DNA of 29,140 nt from a virus. Position 1 is the stretch's first letter. Every line of letters starts with the position of its first letter. Below the pieces are notes generated by a model that saw only the letters and a list, made by a program, of their open reading frames with translations, had not been told where the DNA came from and did not search any database. Location: positions 1 to 29,140 of the IMG/VR virus record IMGVR_UViG_3300042344_000647. The stretch is one strand, 5' to 3'. Made by a program: the position numbers and the translations under genes. Below, in pieces: positions 14,575 through 21,673 of this stretch.

Positions 14575-15383
14575 ACGACATCAAGGTTTCCGTAGACGAT
14601 CGGGCGTTTTCAGCCCAGTTGCGTCGTTACGCTCTAGCCACGCGGATCAGTTTTGCGGAGGCGATTTTGAGGCAGGCCAGGCTGGTCGCCGTCAATCTGG
14701 CTCACCAGACCCAGCCGTTCGGCTCTGGAACTGACGCCAGAAAGCAGGGGGAGGGCGCAGTGACCACGGAAATTGGCCGTGTGTATGACGATGTGCCCCA
14801 AGCGGCAGGCAGGGTAAAAAACAGTGGCGGAAGTTTTGATCTGCCCCGTGTTAAGAGCGCCCCGCAGGCCGAAGCGGCTTTTGTGCGCTTGATTCGTGCT
14901 GGCCAATATGACAAGGCGCGGGAGCTGTTAAACGCACTGCGCATCGACCCTTATTTCAGCACGGACGTGGGGCGGTTTGACGGAGGACGGGAGCACGCAA
15001 GGTCGAGGCATGGCGCGCGCCGCAAGGTGCCCAGCAACATCTTCACCAAGCTGGCCGTCATCAATCCGCAGGCGGCGCGCAGTTACGTCAAGAAAATCAC
15101 GCAGCGCGTGGGCACCGCCAAGGCAGGCTGGGCCAGCTGTGCCCAGCAGTTGGGAGGATGGCGCGGGATTCCGGGCTGGGTGACGCGCCACGCCCGGGGG
15201 CAAAGCCTTGGCAACGTCTACGACGCCACCGGCGGCAACGGATCCAGCCAGTACGTGCGGATGACGAACCATGTGCCGTGGATCGATAAGTGCCTCAACC
15301 CCGGCCAGATCCAGCGCGCCCTTGACATCCAGAGGGGCAAGATGACGAACGCGATCCGGATCGCGCTCAGCAAGGCGAGGTAA
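14571..15383 (+). CDS. Minor tail or gp10/gpZ-like protein
   Basis: A 270-aa basic protein. The opening KVSVDDRAFSAQLRRYALATRISFAEAILRQ (residues 5-35) resembles the N-terminus of HK97 gp10-like and gpZ-like proteins, which act in tail completion. The middle is basic (REHARSRHGARRKVPSNIFTKL) and the end VRMTNHVPWIDKCLNPG resembles the conserved C-terminal part of the same group. AAGGG lies about 14 bases upstream of the ATG. It precedes the tape measure gene, which is not the standard place for gpZ. A perfect 16-bp palindrome lies in its last codons (15350-15365). Family membership is moderately supported. Confidence 0.45.
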   Translation: MNDIKVSVDDRAFSAQLRRYALATRISFAEAILRQARLVAVNLAHQTQPFGSGTDARKQGEGAVTTEIGRVYDDVPQAAGRVKNSGGSFDLPRVKSAPQAEAAFVRLIRAGQYDKARELLNALRIDPYFSTDVGRFDGGREHARSRHGARRKVPSNIFTKLAVINPQAARSYVKKITQRVGTAKAGWASCAQQLGGWRGIPGWVTRHARGQSLGNVYDATGGNGSSQYVRMTNHVPWIDKCLNPGQIQRALDIQRGKMTNAIRIALSKAR

Positions 15384-15385
15384 CC

Positions 15386-16663
15386 ATGTCCGATCTAAAT
15401 GTCAAAGTGGGGCTGGACCGGTCCGGTTTTCAGACCGGCCTGGCGGCGATGGAAAATGCGGTGGGTAAGTTTGGCAATCGCCTGACCGGGGTGCTGGCCG
15501 GATCCTTTAGCTTTGCGGCCATTGGGGCCGGCATTTCACGGGCGATTGACCAAGGGGATCAGCTGCAGGATCTGGCCAACCGTTTCGGCGTGGCCGCCAG
15601 CGCCATCCAGGAGATCGGCAACGCCGCCAGTTTGTCCGGTGGATCGGTGGAGGATGTGGCGGCCGCAATGAACAAGCTCGCGCGCAACGCCGGTGAAGCC
15701 ATTGGAGGAAATGAGAAACTGCAGGAGTCGTTTGCTAAAATCGGACTATCCACCCAAGAGCTGATGGGCATGAGTCCGCAAGATTTGTTTTTTGCTTTGT
15801 CCAATGCCGTGGCCTCCGGTTCTCTTGGAATGGAGGATTTTGCTGTAGCCCAGGACCTGGCTGGCCGTGGAGCGGCCATTTTGATGGAAACCTTCCGCAT
15901 GGGAAAAGATCAGATCATTGCCAACGGCCAGGCGATGGGGGTTTGGAGTGACGAAACGATTGCCGCCCTGAGCCGTGCATCCGATGCCATCAAGACCTTT
16001 CAAAATCAAATTACACTTGGACTGGGAGCGGTTGTGCCCTTGCTCTCCAAGGCCATTGAAAGATATCAGGATTTTGTGCAGGCAGTGGTTTTGGCCGCCC
16101 AAGCGCGCTTTAACCCCAATCTGGACTCCGCTGGCCGGGCCGACCTGATGGAGGAATCCGGCCGCAAGATTGCAGATTCCCTGCTTGGCAGAAGCAACGT
16201 TGAGAAAAACATGACGGAGCAGACAGTTCGCAACACGGAAGCTCGTGTGCAGCAGTATGACCGGGAAGCCAAGGCCAAGGAGGACAGCGCCAAGCGCTGG
16301 GCCGCGGCCATGGAAAAAATGCAGGAGCTGGATCAGCAAGAAGAAATCACCGCCGCTCGCGCCGAAAACAGGCAGCTGGTCCGCGAGGCGGAGCGTATCC
16401 GCGATGCTACGCCAGGGTCGGAGGCGTTTGAGGCCGCCCGCCGTGATCGATTGCAGGAGATGAACCGGCTGCGCGGCAACGCGCCGGATTTTGACCCGCG
16501 GGAGGTTCTCATCAAACGGATGCAGGGCATGGGCAGTGGCATGACACCGGCCGCCCTGCAGGACACCGTGAAAAACACCACCGTGCAAGGCATTGACGGC
16601 AAGATCGCCACCGTGATCGGCAAGCTGGACGATCTCATCCGTAAGGCCGGGAGCTTTAGCTAG
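15386..16663 (+). CDS. Tape measure protein, short
   Basis: A 425-aa protein. The N-terminus DLNVKVGLDRSGFQTGLAAMENAVGKFGNRLTG is the typical opening of tape measure proteins. A hydrophobic glycine/alanine region (VLAGSFSFAAIGAGISRAI) follows. Residues about 45-200 have the LANRFGVAASAIQEI and MNKLARNAGEAIGG pattern of tape measure helices. Residues about 260-340 form a charged coiled coil (REAKAKEDSAKRWAAAMEKM). With the usual relation of about 0.15 nm per residue, the tail would be roughly 60 nm or a little more. That is short for a siphovirus. The start has GAGG seven bases upstream. The gene determines tail length and helps DNA delivery. Confidence 0.85.
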   Translation: MSDLNVKVGLDRSGFQTGLAAMENAVGKFGNRLTGVLAGSFSFAAIGAGISRAIDQGDQLQDLANRFGVAASAIQEIGNAASLSGGSVEDVAAAMNKLARNAGEAIGGNEKLQESFAKIGLSTQELMGMSPQDLFFALSNAVASGSLGMEDFAVAQDLAGRGAAILMETFRMGKDQIIANGQAMGVWSDETIAALSRASDAIKTFQNQITLGLGAVVPLLSKAIERYQDFVQAVVLAAQARFNPNLDSAGRADLMEESGRKIADSLLGRSNVEKNMTEQTVRNTEARVQQYDREAKAKEDSAKRWAAAMEKMQELDQQEEITAARAENRQLVREAERIRDATPGSEAFEAARRDRLQEMNRLRGNAPDFDPREVLIKRMQGMGSGMTPAALQDTVKNTTVQGIDGKIATVIGKLDDLIRKAGSFS

Positions 16664-16666
16664 GCC

Positions 16667-17452
16667 ATGGCGCGCGGATCATCCAGCAGTGGCGGAGGTG
16701 GCGGAGGTTCGTCCGGACCGGTCGTGGAAATGACCGGCGAAAGCGGGGAGCTGAACAACACCGGCCGGGCCAGGATCCGCAAAAAATACTTTGTCACCAA
16801 TGAGGCAGACCTGGCTAGAACGCCGGATCTTGCCGGCTTCCGCGCCACCAACATCACCTACAACAAGATCGGCGGCGGAGCCTACGAACAGAACGTGGAA
16901 TACACCGCGCAACTCGATGCGGCCGCGGCTCCAGGCTTGGTCGAAACTCTGGGCGGCCTGAACGGAACCTTTGAAATGTTTACCAGCTACGAAAGCCACC
17001 CGATCGAGCTGCATCCGCGCATCGACAAGCTGTCCGTGGATTTTGGCGGATACTTTACCCCGGACGGATTTGCCAAGTGGCCGCCGTTCTACACGCCCAC
17101 CAGCGGCGGCGGACTGGGCTCCGGCACGCAGGTGCGGAACCCCATGTTCGGCGTCACCCGTTACAAGGACGTCTCCATGACGTTTCGCCACACCTACTAC
17201 GTCAGAAATGTTCCTCGCAGCATTTATGACAAGGCCGGGAACATTGTGACCAACCTTCCCGCGGGATTTCCCACGCCCAAAGGGCCAAGGGATAAGAACA
17301 AAAAAGAAATCAAGCGCCGGTGGATGATGCAGATGCCGGCGGTGAGCCGGGAGGGTAACTCGTACCGCGTGGTGCAGGAATACGTCCTGCTGGATTCGTC
17401 CGGCGTGGCGGATGATTTGTACGATACCACCAGCACCCCGGGCCAGGCTTAA
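16667..17452 (+). CDS. Tail tip protein of unknown family
   Basis: A 261-aa protein with an unusual Ser/Gly N-terminal tract (residues 4-16, including six consecutive Gly) that looks like a flexible linker. The rest is beta-rich with aromatic residues (RKKYFVTNEADLARTP, HPIELHPRIDKLSVDFGGYF, MTFRHTYYVRNVPRSIYDKAGN). It directly follows the tape measure gene, where distal tail or hub proteins are expected. No enzymatic motif is visible. The start lies three bases after the previous stop, with GGGAG upstream. I do not recognise the family. Confidence 0.6.
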   Translation: MARGSSSSGGGGGGSSGPVVEMTGESGELNNTGRARIRKKYFVTNEADLARTPDLAGFRATNITYNKIGGGAYEQNVEYTAQLDAAAAPGLVETLGGLNGTFEMFTSYESHPIELHPRIDKLSVDFGGYFTPDGFAKWPPFYTPTSGGGLGSGTQVRNPMFGVTRYKDVSMTFRHTYYVRNVPRSIYDKAGNIVTNLPAGFPTPKGPRDKNKKEIKRRWMMQMPAVSREGNSYRVVQEYVLLDSSGVADDLYDTTSTPGQA

Positions 17453-17458
17453 CCTATT

Positions 17459-18052
17459 ATGCCGCTGCCGGCAGAGCTCTTGGCCCGCCCAGGGGAGGAA
17501 ATTCGCCCGGCCTATGACCGCCTGCTGCGCTGGATTGAGGCGCAGCGCCTTGTCAGCACGGATGACCGCGTAAAAATTACCCCCACGCCCAACGGGCAAC
17601 TTGTGCACGCCACCGAGCGGCCGCCCAGCATTGTCACCCCGCTGCAGGTCAACCAGGCCGGCGCCAATTTTTACAGTGTGCGGGAGGGCTACGTGAACGG
17701 CCGCTTGCCGCTGATTCAGACGCAGCAAGGCGAAAAGCCGCTGGTGGACGAGGACGGCGTGCCCCATGCCCCCTCCCGTCTACCGCCGGATCGCCCGATC
17801 CTAGTCGTCGCCGAGGTTACTTTCACCAGCGCGCTGGCTTTGGAGAAAGTTTTGATCACCACCAAGCGGCCTAACGAGATGCTGCGCACCGGCACGGCAG
17901 ATTATGCCAGTGCCACCCAAGGCAAAATCACCGGTCACATCCCGCTGGCGTTTACCCGCGGCGGGCAGTTTATCCAGTTTACCCTGCATAACCTGCAGGT
18001 GCGCGCCTTTACCGACAACGGCCGCCCGCGCGTCATCTACTGGCCAGCGTGA
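17459..18052 (+). CDS. Tail protein of unknown family
   Basis: A 197-aa protein without signal peptide, membrane segment or known motif. It opens with a helix (RPAYDRLLRWIEAQRLV), then VKITPTPNGQLVHA, a segment with ANFYSVREGYVNGRLP, and a beta-rich end (GKITGHIPLAFTRGGQFIQFTL). It lies between two other unrecognised tail-region genes, so a baseplate or tip role is likely. No Shine-Dalgarno sequence is clear before the ATG at 17459. It ends in a TGATG junction with the next gene. Confidence 0.55.
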   Translation: MPLPAELLARPGEEIRPAYDRLLRWIEAQRLVSTDDRVKITPTPNGQLVHATERPPSIVTPLQVNQAGANFYSVREGYVNGRLPLIQTQQGEKPLVDEDGVPHAPSRLPPDRPILVVAEVTFTSALALEKVLITTKRPNEMLRTGTADYASATQGKITGHIPLAFTRGGQFIQFTLHNLQVRAFTDNGRPRVIYWPA

Positions 18053-19080
18053 TGTTTTACCCCGCCCGCCGCCACAATCAGACCGCCGAGGCGGCGGCCA
18101 AACTCTTACCCATCCGCATTTCAGCCGAAAAAGCCGGCCAGCGCCCGCATCCCTGGCAGATCCGCCCACAGTGGGTGGAACTGAAAACTCACCCTGCCGG
18201 CGGGTACTGGACCGCCACGGTCAATCCCGGACTGGTCAATGGCCAGCCCGCCGCCATGACCATGCCGTTCTCCCGCACGCCACCTGCGGTGCAGGCACGG
18301 CTGAAGGCCGAAGCCAAGTCGGCCAAAAAGCCGCAGCCTTCCGGAGAGCAGCGGGTGAAGGTGTTTCTGGACGAGCAGGCGTCCGTGGAACTGCGCTGGC
18401 GGGCGATCGGCGCGGATGCGGCCCCGGAGGGATCGGCCGCCGGCAACGCGGACACGGGGGAGGTGCGGGCCAGCTTCGAGCCCGTGCCGGAGTTTTTCCG
18501 GATCCGCGGCGTGGCCGATGCCAACCCTGACCTGCTGGGCCCGCAGGCGGAGACGGAGCGCTACCTGCGCGCCTGCGACATCGTGCTCACCCAGCCCCGC
18601 GTGGCTCTGGCCAACGAGGTCACCGTGGGCGCAGTGGTGGACGGATCCATCCTTTCCGCCAACCCCACCTTTTTGGTGCCGGAGGACGAGCAGCCCATGG
18701 TGACGGCGCAGGCCAAGTTTGTGGCCCCGTCACCGCCCACGCTGGAGAGTTTTCTTTCCCAGCGCTTTGCGGACCTGCCGTTTGACCAGGTGCTCTTGGC
18801 CACCGTCTACGCCCTGTCCCCGTCTTTTCCGGACGACACGCTGGTGCGTGGCGGCTGGAGCATCTTTGTGCGTTACTACACCCACTGGAACCTGGCCCAC
18901 GCCGGCCAGCGGATCCGGCCCCGGCAGGAGCTGCCCCGCATCACATTTGTGACGCCCCTGGCGGCCGGCCTGCTGAACCTCCAGATCGGGGAAATCCTTT
19001 CCCAAAACAACGATTTTTCGCAGGCCATGCTGGATCTGTATCAGCAGACCAAGCTGGGCGGAACCTTCTACGCCGTATGA
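18052..19080 (+). CDS. Tail protein of unknown family
   Basis: A 342-aa protein. I use the ATG at 18052, which shares the A of the previous TGA (TGATG), rather than the GTG one codon earlier. Notable segments are HPWQIRPQWVELKTHPAGGYWTATVNPGLVNGQP, which resembles phage proteins that open with a genome- or tail-tip-linked beta domain, and RVALANEVTVGAVVDGSIL. A Pro/Ala/Glu-rich hinge lies near residues 80-105. No enzymatic motif is seen. The context (after tape measure, before fibre genes) suggests a tail-tip structural protein. Confidence 0.55.
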   Translation: MFYPARRHNQTAEAAAKLLPIRISAEKAGQRPHPWQIRPQWVELKTHPAGGYWTATVNPGLVNGQPAAMTMPFSRTPPAVQARLKAEAKSAKKPQPSGEQRVKVFLDEQASVELRWRAIGADAAPEGSAAGNADTGEVRASFEPVPEFFRIRGVADANPDLLGPQAETERYLRACDIVLTQPRVALANEVTVGAVVDGSILSANPTFLVPEDEQPMVTAQAKFVAPSPPTLESFLSQRFADLPFDQVLLATVYALSPSFPDDTLVRGGWSIFVRYYTHWNLAHAGQRIRPRQELPRITFVTPLAAGLLNLQIGEILSQNNDFSQAMLDLYQQTKLGGTFYAV

Positions 19081-19292
19081 GCCTGGACAAATCCGCCCGC
19101 CGCAAGGAAAAGGTGAGGGAGATCAACCGCCGTCTGCGCTCGCAGGGGCTGGTCTTTCTGGGCGAGCCCGGCCCGTGGTTTCCCATCACCTTGCCGTTCC
19201 AGTTCCAGCCGTCCTTTTTCCCCGGGCTACTGGCCTCCGATCCGCCCCTAGACAGAAACTTCATCGGCGACGTGGCCCATCCCAAAAGCTGA
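19077..19292 (+). CDS. Small basic protein of tail region
   Basis: A 71-aa protein overlapping the previous gene by ATGA. The N-terminal third is very basic (SLDKSARRKEKVREINRRLRS), and the rest is Pro/Phe-rich (PWFPITLPFQFQPSFFPG). There is no membrane segment. The tight coupling supports a real gene. It could be a small tail-tip adaptor. The family is not recognised. Confidence 0.5.
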   Translation: MSLDKSARRKEKVREINRRLRSQGLVFLGEPGPWFPITLPFQFQPSFFPGLLASDPPLDRNFIGDVAHPKS

Positions 19293-19293
19293 T

Positions 19294-19299
19294 TTGACA
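19294..19299 (+). promoter_or_regulatory. TTGACA element before the 784-aa gene
   Basis: TTGACA ends 19 bases before the ATG at 19319, a wider gap than at the other sites. A purine-rich stretch (AGGCGAGAA) is also present nearer the start. Confidence 0.3.
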
Positions 19300-19318
19300 T
19301 CCCTTTAGGCGAGAACCC

Positions 19319-21673
19319 ATGGCCACGTTCCTTTTCGGCAACCTTTCCACCAAGACCGCCAGCTACAGCATCGAGCCCGGATCGATCGAGCTGCCCAAGG
19401 TGGTGCAGGGGGATGATTTTGCTCTGGCCGTGCGGCTGACCGAGACGGCCGACAACGTCACCGTCGTCACCCGGCCCACCCTTTCCTACGCCCGGCTCTC
19501 CTACGGCCCGATCGACGTGGCCCCCACCAGCGGCACGTTCAAGCTGGTGGTGGGCGGCGTCACCAGCGGGGTCGTCACCATTGGATCTTCCGCCGCCAGC
19601 GTGGCAGCCGTGCTCAACGCCATGGCCACCCCGGCCACCGGCTGGTCCGTGGCTCTGGACCGGGACAGCTACATCGTCTCCCGTACCAACGCGTGGACGG
19701 CCACCAGCGGCCTCACCATTGCGGACAACCGGCTGGAGCCGGAGAGTTTTGTGCGCGTCACCAGCTACTCCCGCGCGGACCAGTTCGTGCAGGAGCTTCG
19801 GCCCATGCAGAGCCCGCTGGCCTACACCAGCGCGTTTTCCCTGATCGTCCCGCCCGCGCCCGCCATCACCCGCGTGGTCACCGGGTATTCCGATGCCGTC
19901 ACCGGCGTGAAGGTGAACGAGGTGCAGCGCCTCTACGTTCCGCCCCAGTTTGACGGCGTCTTTCAAATCTACCGCGGCACCGCCCGCACCCAGCTCCTTG
20001 ATAAAGAGGACGGCGCCGCCGAGATTCAGGCCGCGCTGATCGCCGGCGTCACCACCCAGGGCAGCGCGGAGACTTTCATCGTCACCAACCCGCGCAACAA
20101 CACGGCCGACATCGAGTTTGCCGGCGATCTGGCCGGGGCTCCGCAGGATCTTCTCACCGTGGCGGTGCCCGAAAGCCTGCAGGGCGATCTGACGTTCGAT
20201 CTGGATCTGAACACCCAGGGCATGCTGGCTAGCCTGCGGGACAGCTTTGAGGTGACCCACCCGCTGACTTGCGAGGTGGGCATCAACTACGGCACGATTG
20301 CCACGCCGAATGTAAAATACGTCACCCTGTTCCAGCAGAATATGACCGTGCAGGCCGATGGCGCGTGGACCGGCCTAGCCGCCGCCCAGAGGATCAACTG
20401 GCTGAACCCGCCCCAGCCGGTCAACTACATCCCTTTTACCAGCGATCAAGTCATCACCGGCATCCAGAGCTACACCGCCGTCGTCACTGGGGCCGGCCCG
20501 TGGACGATTGCCCACAACCTGGGGACGGAAGCCATCCACGTCACCCTGCGGGAAAACAGTTCCGGAGGGCAGATTTTGGTCAACGGCACCAGCTATGAGG
20601 CTTTTACCGTCACCAGCCAGTCCGTAAGCATTGACCGATATGCCACCGTGCCCAGCTACGGCTGGGCCGTGATGATCTCCAGCGCCGGCCCCACCAGCGC
20701 CTTTCTGGCCCACACCCACACCATCGCGCAGATCGTAGATTTGCAGGACACGCTGGCCAGCCTAGGCACGCGCCTGGGAAGCCTGGAAAATGTGCTGCCC
20801 AACAACGTGGGCGTGATCAACCAGGCGGCCGTGAACACCACGCCGCTGACCATCAAGGTCTCCGAGCGGGCCGCCGTCCTTTTTGCCGACGTGGACGGCG
20901 CCTGGAGCGGGAAGGGGATCGAGGCCGCCAAGCTGCCCCGCCGCGGGCCCAGCTTGCTGCGCGCCCGGCACGAGACCGCCCAAAACAGTCCGATCGCCAC
21001 CGCGCCCACCGCCGCCGGCGTGTGGCTGTATAGCGGCGGCGTGGATCTGGCGCCCATGGGCTACATCCCCGGCCAGAGCGTGCCCCCGGGCGGAGCCGTG
21101 GCCTATGAGGGCGGCCGGATCTATCAGGTGCGGCAGGAGTACGGCAAGACCACCTGGTTCCCCGTGCCCTACGAGGTGGAGCTTTTCCGCGTGCCGGTTA
21201 ACGGGGAGCAGCTGCGCGTGGGCCGCACCCTGGAGGTGCAGTTTGGTCTCGTCCTGCAGATGCTGGCCGAAACCGATGCCCAGTGGCGCATCGTGGTGGA
21301 CGCCGCCAACCTTGCCCAGGTAAACGATCCGGCAGAGCAAGGGCTGAACCTTTCCGCGGCGGACTACAACCAGATCGCCATGCTGGACCACCGCGTCTTA
21401 CTCACCCAGGCGCTCACGCCCCACATCTTCGGCGTGCAGATTTTGCGCCGGCTGGCGGATGGCAACGTGGAGGTCACCGCCAATAAAAATCTCTACGGCA
21501 CCTACACCGGCACCGGCGGCGCGCCCGCCACCGGAGATTTCGTGCTGCGGGCGCGCCTGATCAACTTTGACATTGCCGAAGTGGGCGGGGACGTCCGCGG
21601 CTGGGTGGGCTACCGCCTGGCGGGCGTCACGGACAACCAGGTGGGCGGCGACATCGAGGTGAAGTTCACATGA
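19319..21673 (+). CDS. Large tail fibre/adhesin protein
   Basis: A 784-aa protein. Residues about 25-45 (IELPKVVQGDDFALAVRLTE) resemble a small tail-docking domain also found in the next two genes. Repeating beta-rich stretches follow (SGTFKLVVGGVTSGVVTIGSSAASVAAVLNAM, and a second similar unit near QTQLLDKEDGAAEIQAALIAGV). Near residue 462 the sequence AHTHTIAQIVDLQDTLASLG is the HTH-plus-helix signature common in phage tail fibres. The last 250 residues are a separate beta domain. It likely forms a trimeric fibre or side spike that contacts the host. It overlaps the propeller gene by ATGA. Confidence 0.7.
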   Translation: MATFLFGNLSTKTASYSIEPGSIELPKVVQGDDFALAVRLTETADNVTVVTRPTLSYARLSYGPIDVAPTSGTFKLVVGGVTSGVVTIGSSAASVAAVLNAMATPATGWSVALDRDSYIVSRTNAWTATSGLTIADNRLEPESFVRVTSYSRADQFVQELRPMQSPLAYTSAFSLIVPPAPAITRVVTGYSDAVTGVKVNEVQRLYVPPQFDGVFQIYRGTARTQLLDKEDGAAEIQAALIAGVTTQGSAETFIVTNPRNNTADIEFAGDLAGAPQDLLTVAVPESLQGDLTFDLDLNTQGMLASLRDSFEVTHPLTCEVGINYGTIATPNVKYVTLFQQNMTVQADGAWTGLAAAQRINWLNPPQPVNYIPFTSDQVITGIQSYTAVVTGAGPWTIAHNLGTEAIHVTLRENSSGGQILVNGTSYEAFTVTSQSVSIDRYATVPSYGWAVMISSAGPTSAFLAHTHTIAQIVDLQDTLASLGTRLGSLENVLPNNVGVINQAAVNTTPLTIKVSERAAVLFADVDGAWSGKGIEAAKLPRRGPSLLRARHETAQNSPIATAPTAAGVWLYSGGVDLAPMGYIPGQSVPPGGAVAYEGGRIYQVRQEYGKTTWFPVPYEVELFRVPVNGEQLRVGRTLEVQFGLVLQMLAETDAQWRIVVDAANLAQVNDPAEQGLNLSAADYNQIAMLDHRVLLTQALTPHIFGVQILRRLADGNVEVTANKNLYGTYTGTGGAPATGDFVLRARLINFDIAEVGGDVRGWVGYRLAGVTDNQVGGDIEVKFT

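Noticed and set aside
15322-15344. TTGACA with an in-frame ATG 14 bases downstream as a real start
   Set aside because: It would encode only 13 residues at the end of the 270-aa protein, so it is probably coincidence despite the spacing.
18941-20260. Long open frame on the - strand (439 codons)
   Set aside because: It is antisense to well-supported tail genes, crosses two of them, and its low-complexity Gly/His/Asp-rich translation is what GC-ending codons produce on the opposite strand.
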